Part shown: in pieces, positions 26,513-50,975 of the stretch
Layout: each line of letters starts with the position of its first letter
Position numbering within the stretch: the stretch's first letter is position 1
Assembly (NCBI GenBank): GCA_020137815.1
Contig: CM035355.1
Span: 1,119,963 to 1,183,962 of the forward strand
Length of the DNA stretch: 64,000 nucleotides
Source of the DNA: Hormiphora californensis
Taxonomy: Eukaryota > Ctenophora > Tentaculata > Cydippida > Pleurobrachiidae
Direction of reading: 5' to 3'
Notes under the pieces: model-generated
What the model was told of the DNA's origin: nothing
The model's input: the letters and a program-made list of their open reading frames with translations, nothing else
The model's database searches: none
Translations under genes and position numbers: made by a program

Positions 26513-27600
26513 TAGGAAGGCGGGCCCCCAATTGCCCTAAACTTTTTTTATCGGGTTTAAATTTCAAACAAAGATCAAAAAAATTTCCCACAAGAAAAGG
26601 GTAAATGGCCCCCGGGAGCAATTTGAAGGGGAGCCTGAAAATCGATTACAGTTTCATGAAAACTGTAATCGAGTTTAGGTTTCATTCTAAATTGCTCATG
26701 GGCCCAGTGCCTTTTTTTTGGGAAAAAAGGGGGAAGGGAAATTTCCTGCATACTTTTTAAGAAGGGAATGAAAACACGAATTTCTTTTTTATATGGGCAT
26801 TGCCAACCCCCTTTTTGACCCCCAAAAAATTTGGGGGGCAATTTTTTCCCAATTCCAAAGGGTAGGTGTTTAGTTGAAGGGAAGGGTTTTTTCCCTGTAC
26901 ATTTAGATCCCCTTAACTTTTCAAATTTTTCCCCGGTCTTTTGGGGGTTTAAAATTTTTCCAAAATCAAAATTTTAACTGAAAAAAACGGGGAAAAAAAT
27001 ACCTTCCCCCGCCGATGGGGCCAAGGGAAACCCGTCGCCCGAATCAAAATAAGGGGAAAAAAAAGAAAAAAGGGGGTTTAAAAATTTTTATTTAAAGAAT
27101 GTGTTTGTGAGTGCGGGGGGTTTTAAATTTTTTAATTTTCACTAGGATTTTTTTTAAAAATGAATTTTTTTTTTAGATTCGTCAATTATTATTAAAAAAT
27201 TAAAAAAACCCCGGGTTTTAAACCCCTATTTGAAATTTTTTTATCGGGAAACCCTTTTTTTGGGGTTGGGAAAGTCAGCCTCGAAAAGGTTAAAGGGGCC
27301 CCCAAACTATTAAAGTACTCCCCCAAAAAAAAATAGGGGCCCTTTACGGGTTTTGGAAAATTTCCCCCGGTAAAAAATTCCAATTTCCCCGATAGGGGGT
27401 TTAAAGCCCTTTAAATTTTTTTGTAGGAAGAAATCGAACTGATTCCTTTTAAAAAAACAAATTTAAAAATTTTCCCATTAAACAGGGGGTGGGGTTGGCC
27501 GTTAAAATCCGGGGCGGGGGCAGCAAGGGACTAATAGTTTGGGAGGACCTTTTTGGGCCCCTTTTGGGGGCGCCCCGGATTTTTGGGCAGAAATGGTCCA
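26513..27600. repeat. Resumption of the array right of the insertion, then low-quality AT-rich sequence
   Basis: 26,513-26,790 follows the clean copy at 2928-3075 (GTAAGGCTGGCC, ACTAAACTTTTTGATC, ATTCTAAACTGCTCAC, TTTCCTGCAT). It carries an extra insert near 26,570-26,670 containing the hairpin GATTACAGTTT-TCATGA-AAACTGTAATC. The remainder to 27.6 kb is run-rich with no gene. Confidence 0.55.
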
Positions 27601-27620
27601 AACCCCTGATGAGATAGAGA

Positions 27621-27860
27621 CTTGAAATTTGTTTCGTGAGGAGATCATGTAGAGTTCTTCCTGTCTGGCGGCGCCAGACCCCAATTTGATTCTCGACAGT
27701 GCGCTCAGATGGGTCGCGGCGCCAGACAGAGTTCTTCCTACAAAACAAATTTCAAAGTGTTTACTCGTGCTCTGAGAGCATTGCTCTCTGGCGTTATGAC
27801 TCCAGACTCAGTTTGATTATCAATAGTGTGAGTAGATCGGCACCGCCAGACAGTACTCAT
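27621..27860. repeat. Palindrome-containing duplicated element
   Basis: A perfect 8-bp stem with a one-base centre (GTCTGGCG-G-CGCCAGAC) lies at 27,663-27,679. A related CGGCGCCAGACAG follows at about 27,717. The segment from TCTGGCG through CAGTTTGAT to GCCAGACAG is repeated, diverged, at about 27,786-27,858. TGAAATTTGTTT near 27,621 is answered by AAACAAATTTCA near 27,742. This looks like a small fold-back repeat. The sequence becomes clean here. Confidence 0.55.
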
Positions 27861-28374
27861 GTATGTAATTGTATTACGTATGATGTAATTGTATGGATTC
27901 ATGAAACAACAAAATTTATGAAATCGAAAATAAAATATGTTTTAAAAACAATCTACAGAAAGATGTCGGGTATGGGCGAAAACGAGCCATCATCTTATCT
28001 CAGTCAAGATTTGCACTTGAACAGAGGAACACTGTGTTTAACATATTTCATAGACAGACTTGATCGGGATTAAATAAGCCTAAACATGTATACTGCTGCA
28101 GTTCAACATCTACTGAACCAATCAATCGGACTTTATGAAACGAAGAGAAAAACGGGGGAAAGCAGAAGAATGTTCAATCGTTACTGATTATTGTCCATGT
28201 AGATAGAATGAGAGGGAGAGAGAGAAAGAATAAAATATAGAGATATAGAAAGATAGAGAATAAGATATAGAGAGATCAGGCAGTTCCATCTAATCGTCGA
28301 ATAACTTAAATAAAAAGAAACCTCAAACACTTCAAATCGTTCTTGTCTCAGCTCATCATCACGTTTGTTGTTGG
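27861..28374. other. Non-coding, downstream of importin alpha
   Basis: Lies beyond the importin alpha stop codon and must include its 3' UTR. It has scattered GATAGAGAG words. I found no canonical minus-strand AATAAA in this interval. Confidence 0.5.
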
Positions 28375-31854
<3,480 letters not shown>

Positions 31855-32367
31855 CTTGTCGGTGATGCCTACTATCGGTTATTTGGGTTAGTGGACGAGA
31901 GGATAATGGCTGGAAACGACTAAGAGGGGACTGGGGAGAATTGGAGAAATTACATAAGAGGGGGATTTGCCTGGCTAGACTGTGTTTCGGGCGCCCTACA
32001 AATGTAAAGGGAGGGTTAGAACATAACAAGGGGGGATATCGCGTGGCCGGAATGACAACAAAACAAGCAGCGAGTTAAAAAGAAACTGCAAAGAAAAACA
32101 CATAAAATTAGAAACATTTCGTGATGAAAATAAGTTAATTAAAAATTAAAACTCTATCCCACTCCTCTCACTGTATCTTTTTCTGAATCATGAACCGGAG
32201 AGATATAACATATTTCCACGAAATTTAGAATCACGTCTCATAATAAGCGGAGAATTCTTTCTCAGCAGGATAGGTGCCAACAGAAACACATGTTCAGTGG
32301 TTACCACTGATATTCACAGAGTCCTCAGTCAGGTGACGGGATAAGATGTTATTGAAATAGTGTCCTA
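31855..32367. other. Intergenic: importin alpha start to helicase stop
   Basis: Contains the 5' flank of importin alpha and the 3' flank of the helicase, which is transcribed toward it. A possible 3' splice site (AACCGATAG) lies about 20 bp before the importin ATG. No other gene is seen. Confidence 0.5.
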
Positions 32368-33633
32368 TTAGGTTCTCAACCAGCCTGTCCTGTTAGGATT
32401 CATCATAGTATACGCAGTACACCTCTCCTCAGCAGTACTCTCACAGACTGTCTGGTATAGAGGTTTATCCTTCACCAGACTAACATAACTAACTACCTCT
32501 GGAAACTGAGAAACTGTAGATAACCTGCCTGTTCGGCCCATTCGCCGCAGATAACTGTCGTATGTGAGAGGGAACTCATAGTTTAGAACGAGGCCAAAAT
32601 TCCGGAAATCTAGACCATTAGCGGCGCCTTCTGTGACGACAACAGGGAAGGTGGTACGTGGTATGAAGTCTGTCATCATTTTCTGTCGGGATGATTTAGA
32701 TTTGTCACTAGATATAAGGAAGTTATTTATCCCGTTTAGAAGAAGCTCTTTGTGGACAAAATAGGCGACATTTTTGAAGTTGCAAAAGATAAGCGGTCTT
32801 TCATGCTCCTGGCTACGTGTTGCTAGGTGCTCCTTCATAAAACCAACAAAGTGTTCCGGCTTCACAGGTTTTCGGACGAAAAAGAACCTCTGACTAATGT
32901 GAGGAAGGGGCCTGTGGGCAGTGGGACTAAGGTACTGTTTCAGGTCAGGTACACATTCCTCAGCCCTCGTAAACCCATATTTTGTAAGAGTTGCACCCGC
33001 CATCACAACTTGGCATCTCATCCTACCATCAATAGATAGTTCCTTGAGGAATGTCTGTCGTTCTTCTATCGTCCTATAATCAAACCATTCTCCAACCTCA
33101 TCAATAACTAGATGTTCCAGATCCTGGAGGGAGAGAGATGAAGAGCCAAGGAGAGAGGTTACACGGTCGTATGTTCCCACAACAATATCAAATGGCCGGG
33201 AGGAAATCAGGTCGTTTTGCCGAGTTGTTGAATGTTCGGTCAGGCTGAGGACTCGTAGAGGAAGGTCCTGGATCAAATGTTTTACAACACTACCAATCTG
33301 TGGGAAGGAAATAGGTATGAAAGGACAAAGAGAGAATAAAGACATATAATACCAGCGAAATGTAAACTAATTTTGAAACTAAAGCTGTTTCATTGAACAC
33401 TCCTGGCTTGGGTAGATAAGCAGAGCAAGACGATTCAAAACCCAAAACCCATTACTGAAAAACAGAAAGTGGTGTTGCAGAATGATGTAAAAGCCCTAAT
33501 TACACCCCACGTTTCTCAAGTTTACACACTAATTGGACGGCAAATTGGCCCAATACACACACTTTCACATGGTCTTATGTTACAATTATTTCGAGAGCCG
33601 GTGCTTGATTGCATGCATGTAACAGAGTGGGCT

Positions 33634-33705
<72 letters not shown>

Positions 33706-34925
33706 GAGAGATAGCGAAAATGTATAGTATGGTTTATCGGGGTAGAACGCAAGTATGTATCTTGAAGATATGAAATCAAATTTGCACACTGCATGTCATA
33801 CCCACTACCCAGAACCCTCTAAAAACAGGTAATGAAAAGAAGTGTATGGGAGTATGAAGTTATATTCACCACACCCCTAACACATTGTCCAACTGCTAAA
33901 TACCCGACATGGAACCACACCCAACACGTGATTATTATTAGGCTGATTAGGCAGTACCCCCCAACAACCCTGAATTAAACCTGAATATTACCTGCAATGA
34001 GAGCTCTTTAGTAGGGGCCATAATGATAGCACGAGGGGCACCTGATCTGGTGATATACCCCTTCTCATCACTCTCCAGGATAGCTTGTACCACGGGTAAC
34101 AGGAAGGTGTAAGTCTTACCTGGCAGAGGGGAATTGGGGAGTTATAGTTTAATGATGTAAGGAACTCCCAACACCACCCCCTATAATACACTTGTACAAC
34201 GTGCATTACCTGATCCAGTTGGACTGATGTAAAGACAGTTCTTGCCCTCCCGTAATACTGGTATCACCTCTTCTTGGTGAGATGTTGGGTGTAACACACC
34301 TAGTTCTCCTATCTAGAAGACAAAGTGTTAGAAATGGCTCTCATTTCAAGGGGTATTATATAGGGGTACATAAAAGGGATGAGAAAAATAAGTGGAATAT
34401 AAGTTGACACCAACAGTAACTCAATGTAACCTCACCCCAACCATTGTACCTGTTGCACTATTCTTTCATCAAGTCCAAGTCCCATAAAGGTTGCTTTCCG
34501 TACGTTGCCGCTACTATAAAACACACTTTTCCCTGTCGTCTTGGATCGCTTTATCATTGATGTATGCTTTGCCTCAGTCCCATCTCCTATTCTTGGTTTC
34601 GGTTTATTCCGGATATTTTCAATAAACTTCTCTCGGTATGTCCTGGGTTTCCTCCCACTCTGAGTGTGAAGTATTCTCAATTAGTTACCAGTTAGCTAAT
34701 CTCACATTTCAATAGACCTTAAAAACTACCGTTGTTTTTAATTTGTATAAACATTTTGACACAAAAGCACTAGGGTGTTACCTGGAAGAAGTTTTTATAA
34801 GGGTTATTCTGGTGCTCTGCTTGCCGCCTAAAGTTTGCCACAGTCGGCGGTGTCGCTGTAGTTTCAAACCGGACAAATGATGAGGGTTGGAGAGAAACTA
34901 AGGCTCGGCAACAGGCTCGAATCAT
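32368..34925 (-). CDS. DDX28: DEAD-box RNA helicase, DDX28-like, probably mitochondrial
   Basis: Five exons join in frame: 34925-34782, 34659-34450, 34312-34210, 34119-33992, 33297-32368, giving about 504 residues (human DDX28 540). The N-terminus (MIRACCRALVSLQPSSFVRF) is Arg-rich without acids, like a mitochondrial presequence. Order of motifs: Q-motif region GVLHPTSHQ, Walker A SPTGSGKT, Ia APTKELSLQ, II IDEVGEWFD, III AGAT, IV LIFCNFK, V TEGAANGLDF, VI RRMGRTGR. DDX28 similarity is clearest in LPHISQRFF, LVLNYEFPLT and the VI region. DDX28 acts in mitoribosome large-subunit assembly. Motifs II, III and V depart from consensus. An in-frame upstream start at 34955 is possible, but CTCTAG|ACAAATG suggests the shorter form. 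The DDX28 assignment is by partial similarity. Confidence 0.75.
33639..33702. repeat. (GA)n microsatellite in helicase intron 4
   Basis: About 64 bp of pure GA between exon 5 (ending 33,297) and exon 4 (33,992). It reads TC in the transcript. Confidence 0.95.
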
Positions 34926-35220
34926 TTGTCTAGAGAGGTGGATTATATTGGTCAAAACATTTTAGAGAATTGTATTTGTTTTTCGACAGTAATCAGTAAT
35001 AAAATCATTTTAGTATGAAAATTAATTTTCAGGTGAAAGTATGATACAATAGTAGGATATATTTACATTTCGACTTTGTTACACACAAATATATTTATAC
35101 TCTTGGCGTCGTGGTATACGATAATTAATTAATAAACTCTCTCTGAAGTTAAAAATCTCTGACACAACTCTCGTTTATCTTCTCAATTATCTTGATTTCT
35201 CAGTCCTTTTCCCTGTCATT

Positions 35221-37884
35221 TCAGGACCCACCCAACAGAGTAACCGCCAATTTAACAACCTCAAACTTATCTCGCTTCTTCAATACCTTACACAGTGGAC
35301 CAAGTGTGACAGCAGTTTTTGAACACCTCCTACCCAGGACCGCGATAAGGGAAGATATCTGTTGAACGGCATCATCCCCAGAAGTCCCACACACCCCCTC
35401 GAGCTCCTTGACAGTGAATAGTTTGAGAAGAAGTTCCAAGGTCTCAGAGGGTTTGTGATGTGCAGTAAAGACAAGGAGTGACACAGCTACAGCGGCACTA
35501 TCGGCACACTTCCATAGTGCCCTAATGAATCTCACGTGACTGCCACACCACGTGATCATCTCAGCGGCATCTGATTGGTCCTCAAGGGATAGCATGAGTA
35601 GCTGGAGTACAGGGAGACAATCCTTAGCCTTGGTTTTGTGCCGTGCTGCACTCTCAGTGGCTGCCAGGGCCACTGAAGTGGGCACTAAAGACTGATCACA
35701 GCAGGCAGTCAGCGACATCATCAAACTGATACCTTCCAAAAATAGAGCTTTACCTTCAGACTCAAAACAGTGCCGGGCGATCTCCGGGCCACATTCAACC
35801 AGGGTCTCAGCGAATTTTGATTGAGGAAACTGTCTGAATTGTTCCCCGGCACACGCAACCAGAGCGGTGTACGCGGGAACAGGAACAAGGGATGGGGATA
35901 CTGATCCAAGGACCCAGGACCACAGATCCCCAGTTTCATCAGGAGGGCTTTTGTTGGCGATCAGCCAGCACACAGCCCCGTGAACCCCTGAACTCAGACC
36001 AGATATATGTTTTAGCTCCGTGGGGAGTGATCTGATCTCTGTTACAGCGGTGATGTGATCTTTAGTCAGTTCAACTGCAGGGACCCCGGCCAATAGGAAG
36101 AGGCATGTTAGTTTGGAACACCTTACCAGAACAACCTCGTGAAGTCGGGACATCAGCTCATCTCGAGCCCTGAGTCTGTGCTCCAAATTAGGGTGGGAGA
36201 ATATTGCGACAAGTAGGGATAGTGACTCAGGGAGTGATATCAGCTCTCCAACAAGTTGTTCTGTATTGAGTATCAGCTGTGCTAGATCAGGGCAAGCAGA
36301 GACAGAGTAAGATAGGACCTCCTTCCCCTCTTTTAGTCCCAGTAATACCTGCCAGGCTCCATCTTCAGCGAGTGCAGCACCCAACCACTTGGAGATCCAG
36401 GGAGGGGATGAGAGCCGGTCCTGTTTACACAGGGCAACCAACACACTACACAGTGCAGGCCGGGTTAGTAGAACCTCAAACATGACCTTCATCACCTCAC
36501 AATACCCTTCTTTTAGTGCTTTCAGCATTCCCGCTGGGTTAGCTCTAGAGAGGACCTCGAGTACTCCCTGGGTGCTGTCTGCAACTTGAAGGATGGGTTT
36601 TAGTTCCTTTAGTATGAGGTCTGTGTGAGAGGATGCGAAGGTTGCCAGTAGCTCAATAGTTTGGGGGTGTCTCCACTTTAGGAGGATGGTGATCATGATC
36701 TTGTCTGGCGTGAGATTCTGGCAGACACCACACACATCAGAGATTTCATCAGGGGTGGCTGTACTGTACAGAGCATCCATTTGGGCAAATATTGCAGCTC
36801 GATCCTTTGGTGAACTGTTCTTCAGGAGTGTTATTTGTTCCTTCATACCTCCCCCTTGACTCTCAGCTCTCTCTTTAAATCGTGAAAAGATATCCTTCTT
36901 TCGTTTTGAAGGTGTTTTGGTGGGAGTTTGCTGCCGTTGCTCCTTTACAATTGAAAGGGAATCTTTTAATCCCGCGATTGCAAGATCAGAGGCCCGGATC
37001 CGCTGAGTTCGTGTCATGTTACTGTTGCTCAACGTGGCACCCAACTCTGCCTGTGTGTTACTAACAGGAGGGGTAATGGGGGGCCATTCCAAATTCCCCT
37101 CACCTCTAACCACCCACTCCGATACAAAAGGGTGGTCGAGAAGGGCAGGCCATGTTAACCTGGTACTCGGGTCTTTATCAAGCAACCCACACAGAAAATC
37201 CTGGAATTGTTCCGACATACCACCAGGCCATTTTACCGGATTTTTAGTGATCAGATTGACAAGCTGAAACAGGTTTGTGGTATAAAAAGGTGGCTCACCA
37301 GCAAACAACTCAAATAAGATGCATCCCAGAGCCCAAAGATCCGCATTATGATCGTACGGCTGCTCCTGCACCAGCTCAGGGGACATGTACAGTGGTGTAC
37401 CTTTTATGGAAGTAACCATGAAAGTGTTAACACCCATGGCCCGGGCAAACCCAAAATCGCATAACTTCACCAGACCTCCATTGCAGAGAAGGATGTTCTG
37501 TGGTTTCATGTCCCGGTGTAAGATCCTGTTTGAGTGAAGGTACCATAATGCAGATACCAGCTGATGTGCAATGTGATGGACAACTTCTTCGTGGAGTTTC
37601 TGATCATCTTCCAAAATATGAAACAGTTCTCCGTCAGCAAAATCCGTTACCACGCACACCTCATTTTCTGTGTCAAATGAGTCAAGAAGGGAGATTATGT
37701 TGGGATGCGACAAATCTCTCATGATGTCTATTTCCTTTCGTAGATTTGCAAGCTCCTTTTCAGACCTCCCAATTTTCGAGATGAACTTCATAGCGACGAT
37801 ATCGAAGGAGTGTTTCCGCCGTCCCTTGAAGACCCGGCCAAAGGAGCCCTCCCCTATACACTCGAGAATATGGTAGCGTTCCAT
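35221..37884 (-). CDS. STK36: Serine/threonine kinase 36 (Fused)
   Basis: One uninterrupted 887-codon frame. Residues 1 to about 254 are a protein kinase domain very close to vertebrate STK36: GEGSFGRV loop (11-18), catalytic Lys33 in [12 protein letters not shown] (123-130), DFGFARAM (143-150), [10 protein letters not shown] and the closing DHPFV. All catalytic residues are present. The rest is Leu-rich helical sequence of HEAT/ARM character, as in the family. Fused acts in Hedgehog signalling and in construction of the ciliary central pair; in animals without a full Hedgehog pathway the ciliary role is the likely one. The length is shorter than human (1315) and close to fly Fused (about 800). 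The ATG at 37,884 lies 2 nt after an acceptor-like CCCTCACTTTCCACTCTAG. Absence of introns is unusual beside its multi-exon neighbours. Confidence 0.95.
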   Translation of the reverse strand: MERYHILECIGEGSFGRVFKGRRKHSFDIVAMKFISKIGRSEKELANLRKEIDIMRDLSHPNIISLLDSFDTENEVCVVTDFADGELFHILEDDQKLHEEVVHHIAHQLVSALWYLHSNRILHRDMKPQNILLCNGGLVKLCDFGFARAMGVNTFMVTSIKGTPLYMSPELVQEQPYDHNADLWALGCILFELFAGEPPFYTTNLFQLVNLITKNPVKWPGGMSEQFQDFLCGLLDKDPSTRLTWPALLDHPFVSEWVVRGEGNLEWPPITPPVSNTQAELGATLSNSNMTRTQRIRASDLAIAGLKDSLSIVKEQRQQTPTKTPSKRKKDIFSRFKERAESQGGGMKEQITLLKNSSPKDRAAIFAQMDALYSTATPDEISDVCGVCQNLTPDKIMITILLKWRHPQTIELLATFASSHTDLILKELKPILQVADSTQGVLEVLSRANPAGMLKALKEGYCEVMKVMFEVLLTRPALCSVLVALCKQDRLSSPPWISKWLGAALAEDGAWQVLLGLKEGKEVLSYSVSACPDLAQLILNTEQLVGELISLPESLSLLVAIFSHPNLEHRLRARDELMSRLHEVVLVRCSKLTCLFLLAGVPAVELTKDHITAVTEIRSLPTELKHISGLSSGVHGAVCWLIANKSPPDETGDLWSWVLGSVSPSLVPVPAYTALVACAGEQFRQFPQSKFAETLVECGPEIARHCFESEGKALFLEGISLMMSLTACCDQSLVPTSVALAATESAARHKTKAKDCLPVLQLLMLSLEDQSDAAEMITWCGSHVRFIRALWKCADSAAVAVSLLVFTAHHKPSETLELLLKLFTVKELEGVCGTSGDDAVQQISSLIAVLGRRCSKTAVTLGPLCKVLKKRDKFEVVKLAVTLLGGS

Positions 37885-37886
37885 AC

Positions 37887-37906
37887 CTAGAGTGGAAAGT
37901 GAGGGT
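37887..37906 (-). promoter_or_regulatory. 3' splice-site-like tract before the STK36 start
   Basis: On the minus strand, pyrimidine-rich CCCTCACTTTCCACTCTAG ends 2 nt before the STK36 ATG. It could serve a leader exon or a spliced-leader acceptor. Confidence 0.4.
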
Positions 37907-37969
37907 GTTCAAACATGTAGAGATTTAAAAATACGGTTCTGAGAAGACTCGATACATTTAAAATGAGTT

Positions 37970-37975
37970 TTTATT
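37970..37975 (-). terminator. Poly(A) signal of MMADHC
   Basis: AATAAA on the minus strand, about 100 bp beyond the MMADHC stop and only 85 bp before the STK36 start. Confidence 0.6.
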
Positions 37976-38071
37976 AGAAATCCAGATTTACAAAAACAGT
38001 ACTGCTACCAGAATAAAACACACACATGAAACACAAGTTGCAATCGGTAAAAACACGGCATTTAATTTTTC

Positions 38072-38731
38072 CTAAGCTAAAACATTCTCCAGTTTTTGCT
38101 TGGCCTCTTTAGCCGCTGCATCGATATCGGAACTTGGTGCATCTGTGAACAATACCCCCACAAAGACATTGAAACCCCAATCAGAGTGTTGGAGAGCTCG
38201 ACAACATCCAATACTAACCAAATCCAAACTGGAGCTAAAACTAGTAATGTCCTCATCACACTCGGTTAAAATGTCCGTGCTTGTTTTGTTGTGATATGGC
38301 ATGCCACTAAGAGGGTCTACAAAATCACACCAGTGCCCTTGGCCCGACAATTGCTCCCTCATTTCCGTGAACAATGTTATGAGTTGTTTTCCGAGTCTCT
38401 CTCGCTCAACTGACCCGTCATAACTCCACACTGACATGTCACAGCTGGTTTTTGTCTGGAAGATGTACGATTGTACGTTTTCACCTGATCGCCCGAACAA
38501 GCCCTGGATTCGGTCCTCGAGTTGCACAGGTTTAACAGATGACTCAAATCCATTTTGATAAAGACAATAACTTTGTTCTACTACTGGTTTAGTTGTAGAT
38601 GGGCTCAGAGGTTTATTGTAGCCCAACATATCAGGGGTTTGGAGGATTTGATCGTTGGTAGCCACAGTTCGACTTCCAATTACCGCCCAAATTCTCGCTC
38701 TTCGAAGATAAAATCTCGCAGTTTGCAGCAT
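38072..38731 (-). CDS. MMADHC: MMADHC (cblD), mitochondrial/cytosolic cobalamin trafficking protein
   Basis: A 219-codon intact frame without introns. Residues from about 99 on match the conserved C-terminal domain of MMADHC: DMSVWSYDGSVERE, GHWCDFVDPLSGMP, the TECDE acidic stretch, IGCCRALQHSDWG (about 174-186) and VFVGVLFTDA. In the human protein the second Cys of the CC pair (Cys261) coordinates cobalt in the complex with MMACHC; that pair is present at 176-177. The protein steers vitamin B12 to methionine synthase or methylmalonyl-CoA mutase. The N-terminus (MLQTARFYLRRARIWAVIGS) is Arg-rich and could target mitochondria. It is shorter than the human 296 residues because the variable N-terminal part is short. 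TTCAAACCTTTTAG lies directly before the ATG. Confidence 0.93.
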   Translation of the reverse strand: MLQTARFYLRRARIWAVIGSRTVATNDQILQTPDMLGYNKPLSPSTTKPVVEQSYCLYQNGFESSVKPVQLEDRIQGLFGRSGENVQSYIFQTKTSCDMSVWSYDGSVERERLGKQLITLFTEMREQLSGQGHWCDFVDPLSGMPYHNKTSTDILTECDEDITSFSSSLDLVSIGCCRALQHSDWGFNVFVGVLFTDAPSSDIDAAAKEAKQKLENVLA

Positions 38732-39225
38732 CTAAAAGGTTTGAAAAGTATCTTAATCCTCTGTCACGGAATTTATCAGTAGAGAATAGGTGTTTCGAAT
38801 GACTAAAACGTAAAACGGCCGACTGAGAGTTTTACTTTTTTAAACAAAAAACAACCTCGCCTCCACTTTGGGAAATTTCTGATCTGAGTTGTCTTGTATT
38901 GTTCGAGCGCGCGTAAAAATCAGAATATTCGAGAAATACGCGCGGCTGTTTATTTGCGCGTTCCATTGCTAAATGGCGCGCTGCGAGTGTGTTGGGTTGT
39001 CCTGGATCTACTTTTCTTACGCATTCCAGCTTCGCGCGGTACGTCATTTGGGCAGACTCTTCAATTGAGAACTCTTTCCCAACCGACCCTCTCTGACTTT
39101 GTCCAAGGCTATTTCCGTAGTTTTTTTCATGTGTCTGCCCATCGATAACAAGCCACTGTCTGGCCACTTCAGATATAAATATTGTCAGATAAAACAGGTT
39201 TTTTGAACAAAAGATAGACGTTGGT
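38732..39225. other. Intergenic: MMADHC start to PAM2-gene poly(A) signal
   Basis: Contains an open minus-strand frame at 38,832-39,167, but it begins at GTG with no ATG at its head, so I do not call it. No repeat or RNA is recognised. Confidence 0.5.
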
Positions 39226-39231
39226 TTTATT
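39226..39231 (-). terminator. Poly(A) signal of the PAM2-motif gene
   Basis: AATAAA on the minus strand, 1.04 kb beyond the stop codon at 40,271. The intervening 3' UTR would include TC/GA and CA repeats. A nearer signal is not obvious. Confidence 0.4.
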
Positions 39232-39249
39232 ATTTACAGCAAGATTAAA

Positions 39250-39475
39250 AACCTTACACTGAGGTTATCTTCTCTCTCTCTCCTTCTTGGTATCTCTCTC
39301 TCTCTCTCTCTCACTCACTCTCTCTCTCTCCTCTCTCTCTCTCTCAATCTCTCTCTCTGTCTCTGTAATATCATAGGGAGGGTAAAACTGAAGCAAGGGG
39401 AAATGGAGGGGTACAACTTCTATCTCACAGACAAATACAACTCTCTCTCTCTATCTCTCTCTCTCTCTCTCTTAT
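39250..39475. repeat. TC-rich low-complexity tract
   Basis: Imperfect TCTC runs at about 39,272-39,366 and 39,440-39,475, in the presumed 3' UTR of the PAM2-motif gene. Confidence 0.8.
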
Positions 39476-39941
39476 GATAGGACTCTGAATCACTCTCCCT
39501 ATCCCGATATGAAGGAAGGGACTGACGGAAAGAGTCTTTAACACACACAATATTATCAGTCATATAATAATAACCCAACTTACAAACACATACGAACTGT
39601 GACAATACTAGTGTCTGTCAAAAAAACACACGCACACACACGCACACACACACAATCTCTCAAAATGTATAAAGTGTTTAAAAGACAGGACACACAATAT
39701 GAGAAGGGAGAGAAGGGAGAGAGGGAGGGTGCCATCTGTTGCTGTGATGAGAGATTTGCTGATGTGTGTTGTGGGGGGGGGGGGGTTGGGCATCCTGTCA
39801 GAAATGGGGGTCAGGGGATGTATAATGTTCTACAGAGAGGAAGAAAGGGGAGTGTCTGGTTAAATTTCACCTCGAGAAATTCTCAAAAGAAAATTCTAGA
39901 AAGAAAACAACAATCTCTCTTCTTTAACCACAAAGAACTGG

Positions 39942-39960
39942 TACAGGGTGTCTCAAAAAA
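39942..39960 (+). repeat. Single transposon-end-like motif
   Basis: TACAGGGTGTCTCAAAAAA resembles the TACAGGGTGTTC ends of the MITE at 60.74 kb. The partner end is not visible nearby, so this is a fragment or chance. Confidence 0.25.
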
Positions 39961-40270
39961 GGGGGGAAGGGGCAATATTTGTGATACTGGCTATAACTTA
40001 TTCGGGGTAGGGGGTTATGGGTGGATTGGGGTTGCTAAAAACAACAGCTCACAGACACATACAGCCCACACTCAGAGAGACTTCACCAACTATCATCATT
40101 CTCTCTTTCTAGATTGAGGAGAGAAGGAACCAACAAATCCTTCTCTCACTCATCCTCTAGAGACCCATACTAGTAGGGAGAGAGAGATATAATACCACAC
40201 ACTGACAGCACTATCTCGCCACAAAATGAGACACACACACACACACAGAAAACACATGTCCATCCCAGTG

Positions 40271-50975
<10,705 letters not shown>

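Noticed and set aside
27699-28073. 124-codon plus-strand frame near the palindromic repeat
   Set aside because: It starts inside the duplicated repeat, has no recognisable domain, and lies antisense to the 3' flank of importin alpha.
38832-39167. 111-codon minus-strand open frame between the PAM2 gene and MMADHC
   Set aside because: It starts at GTG, the frame upstream contains no ATG before a stop, and no domain is recognisable. Its position after a poly(A) signal is suggestive but not enough.
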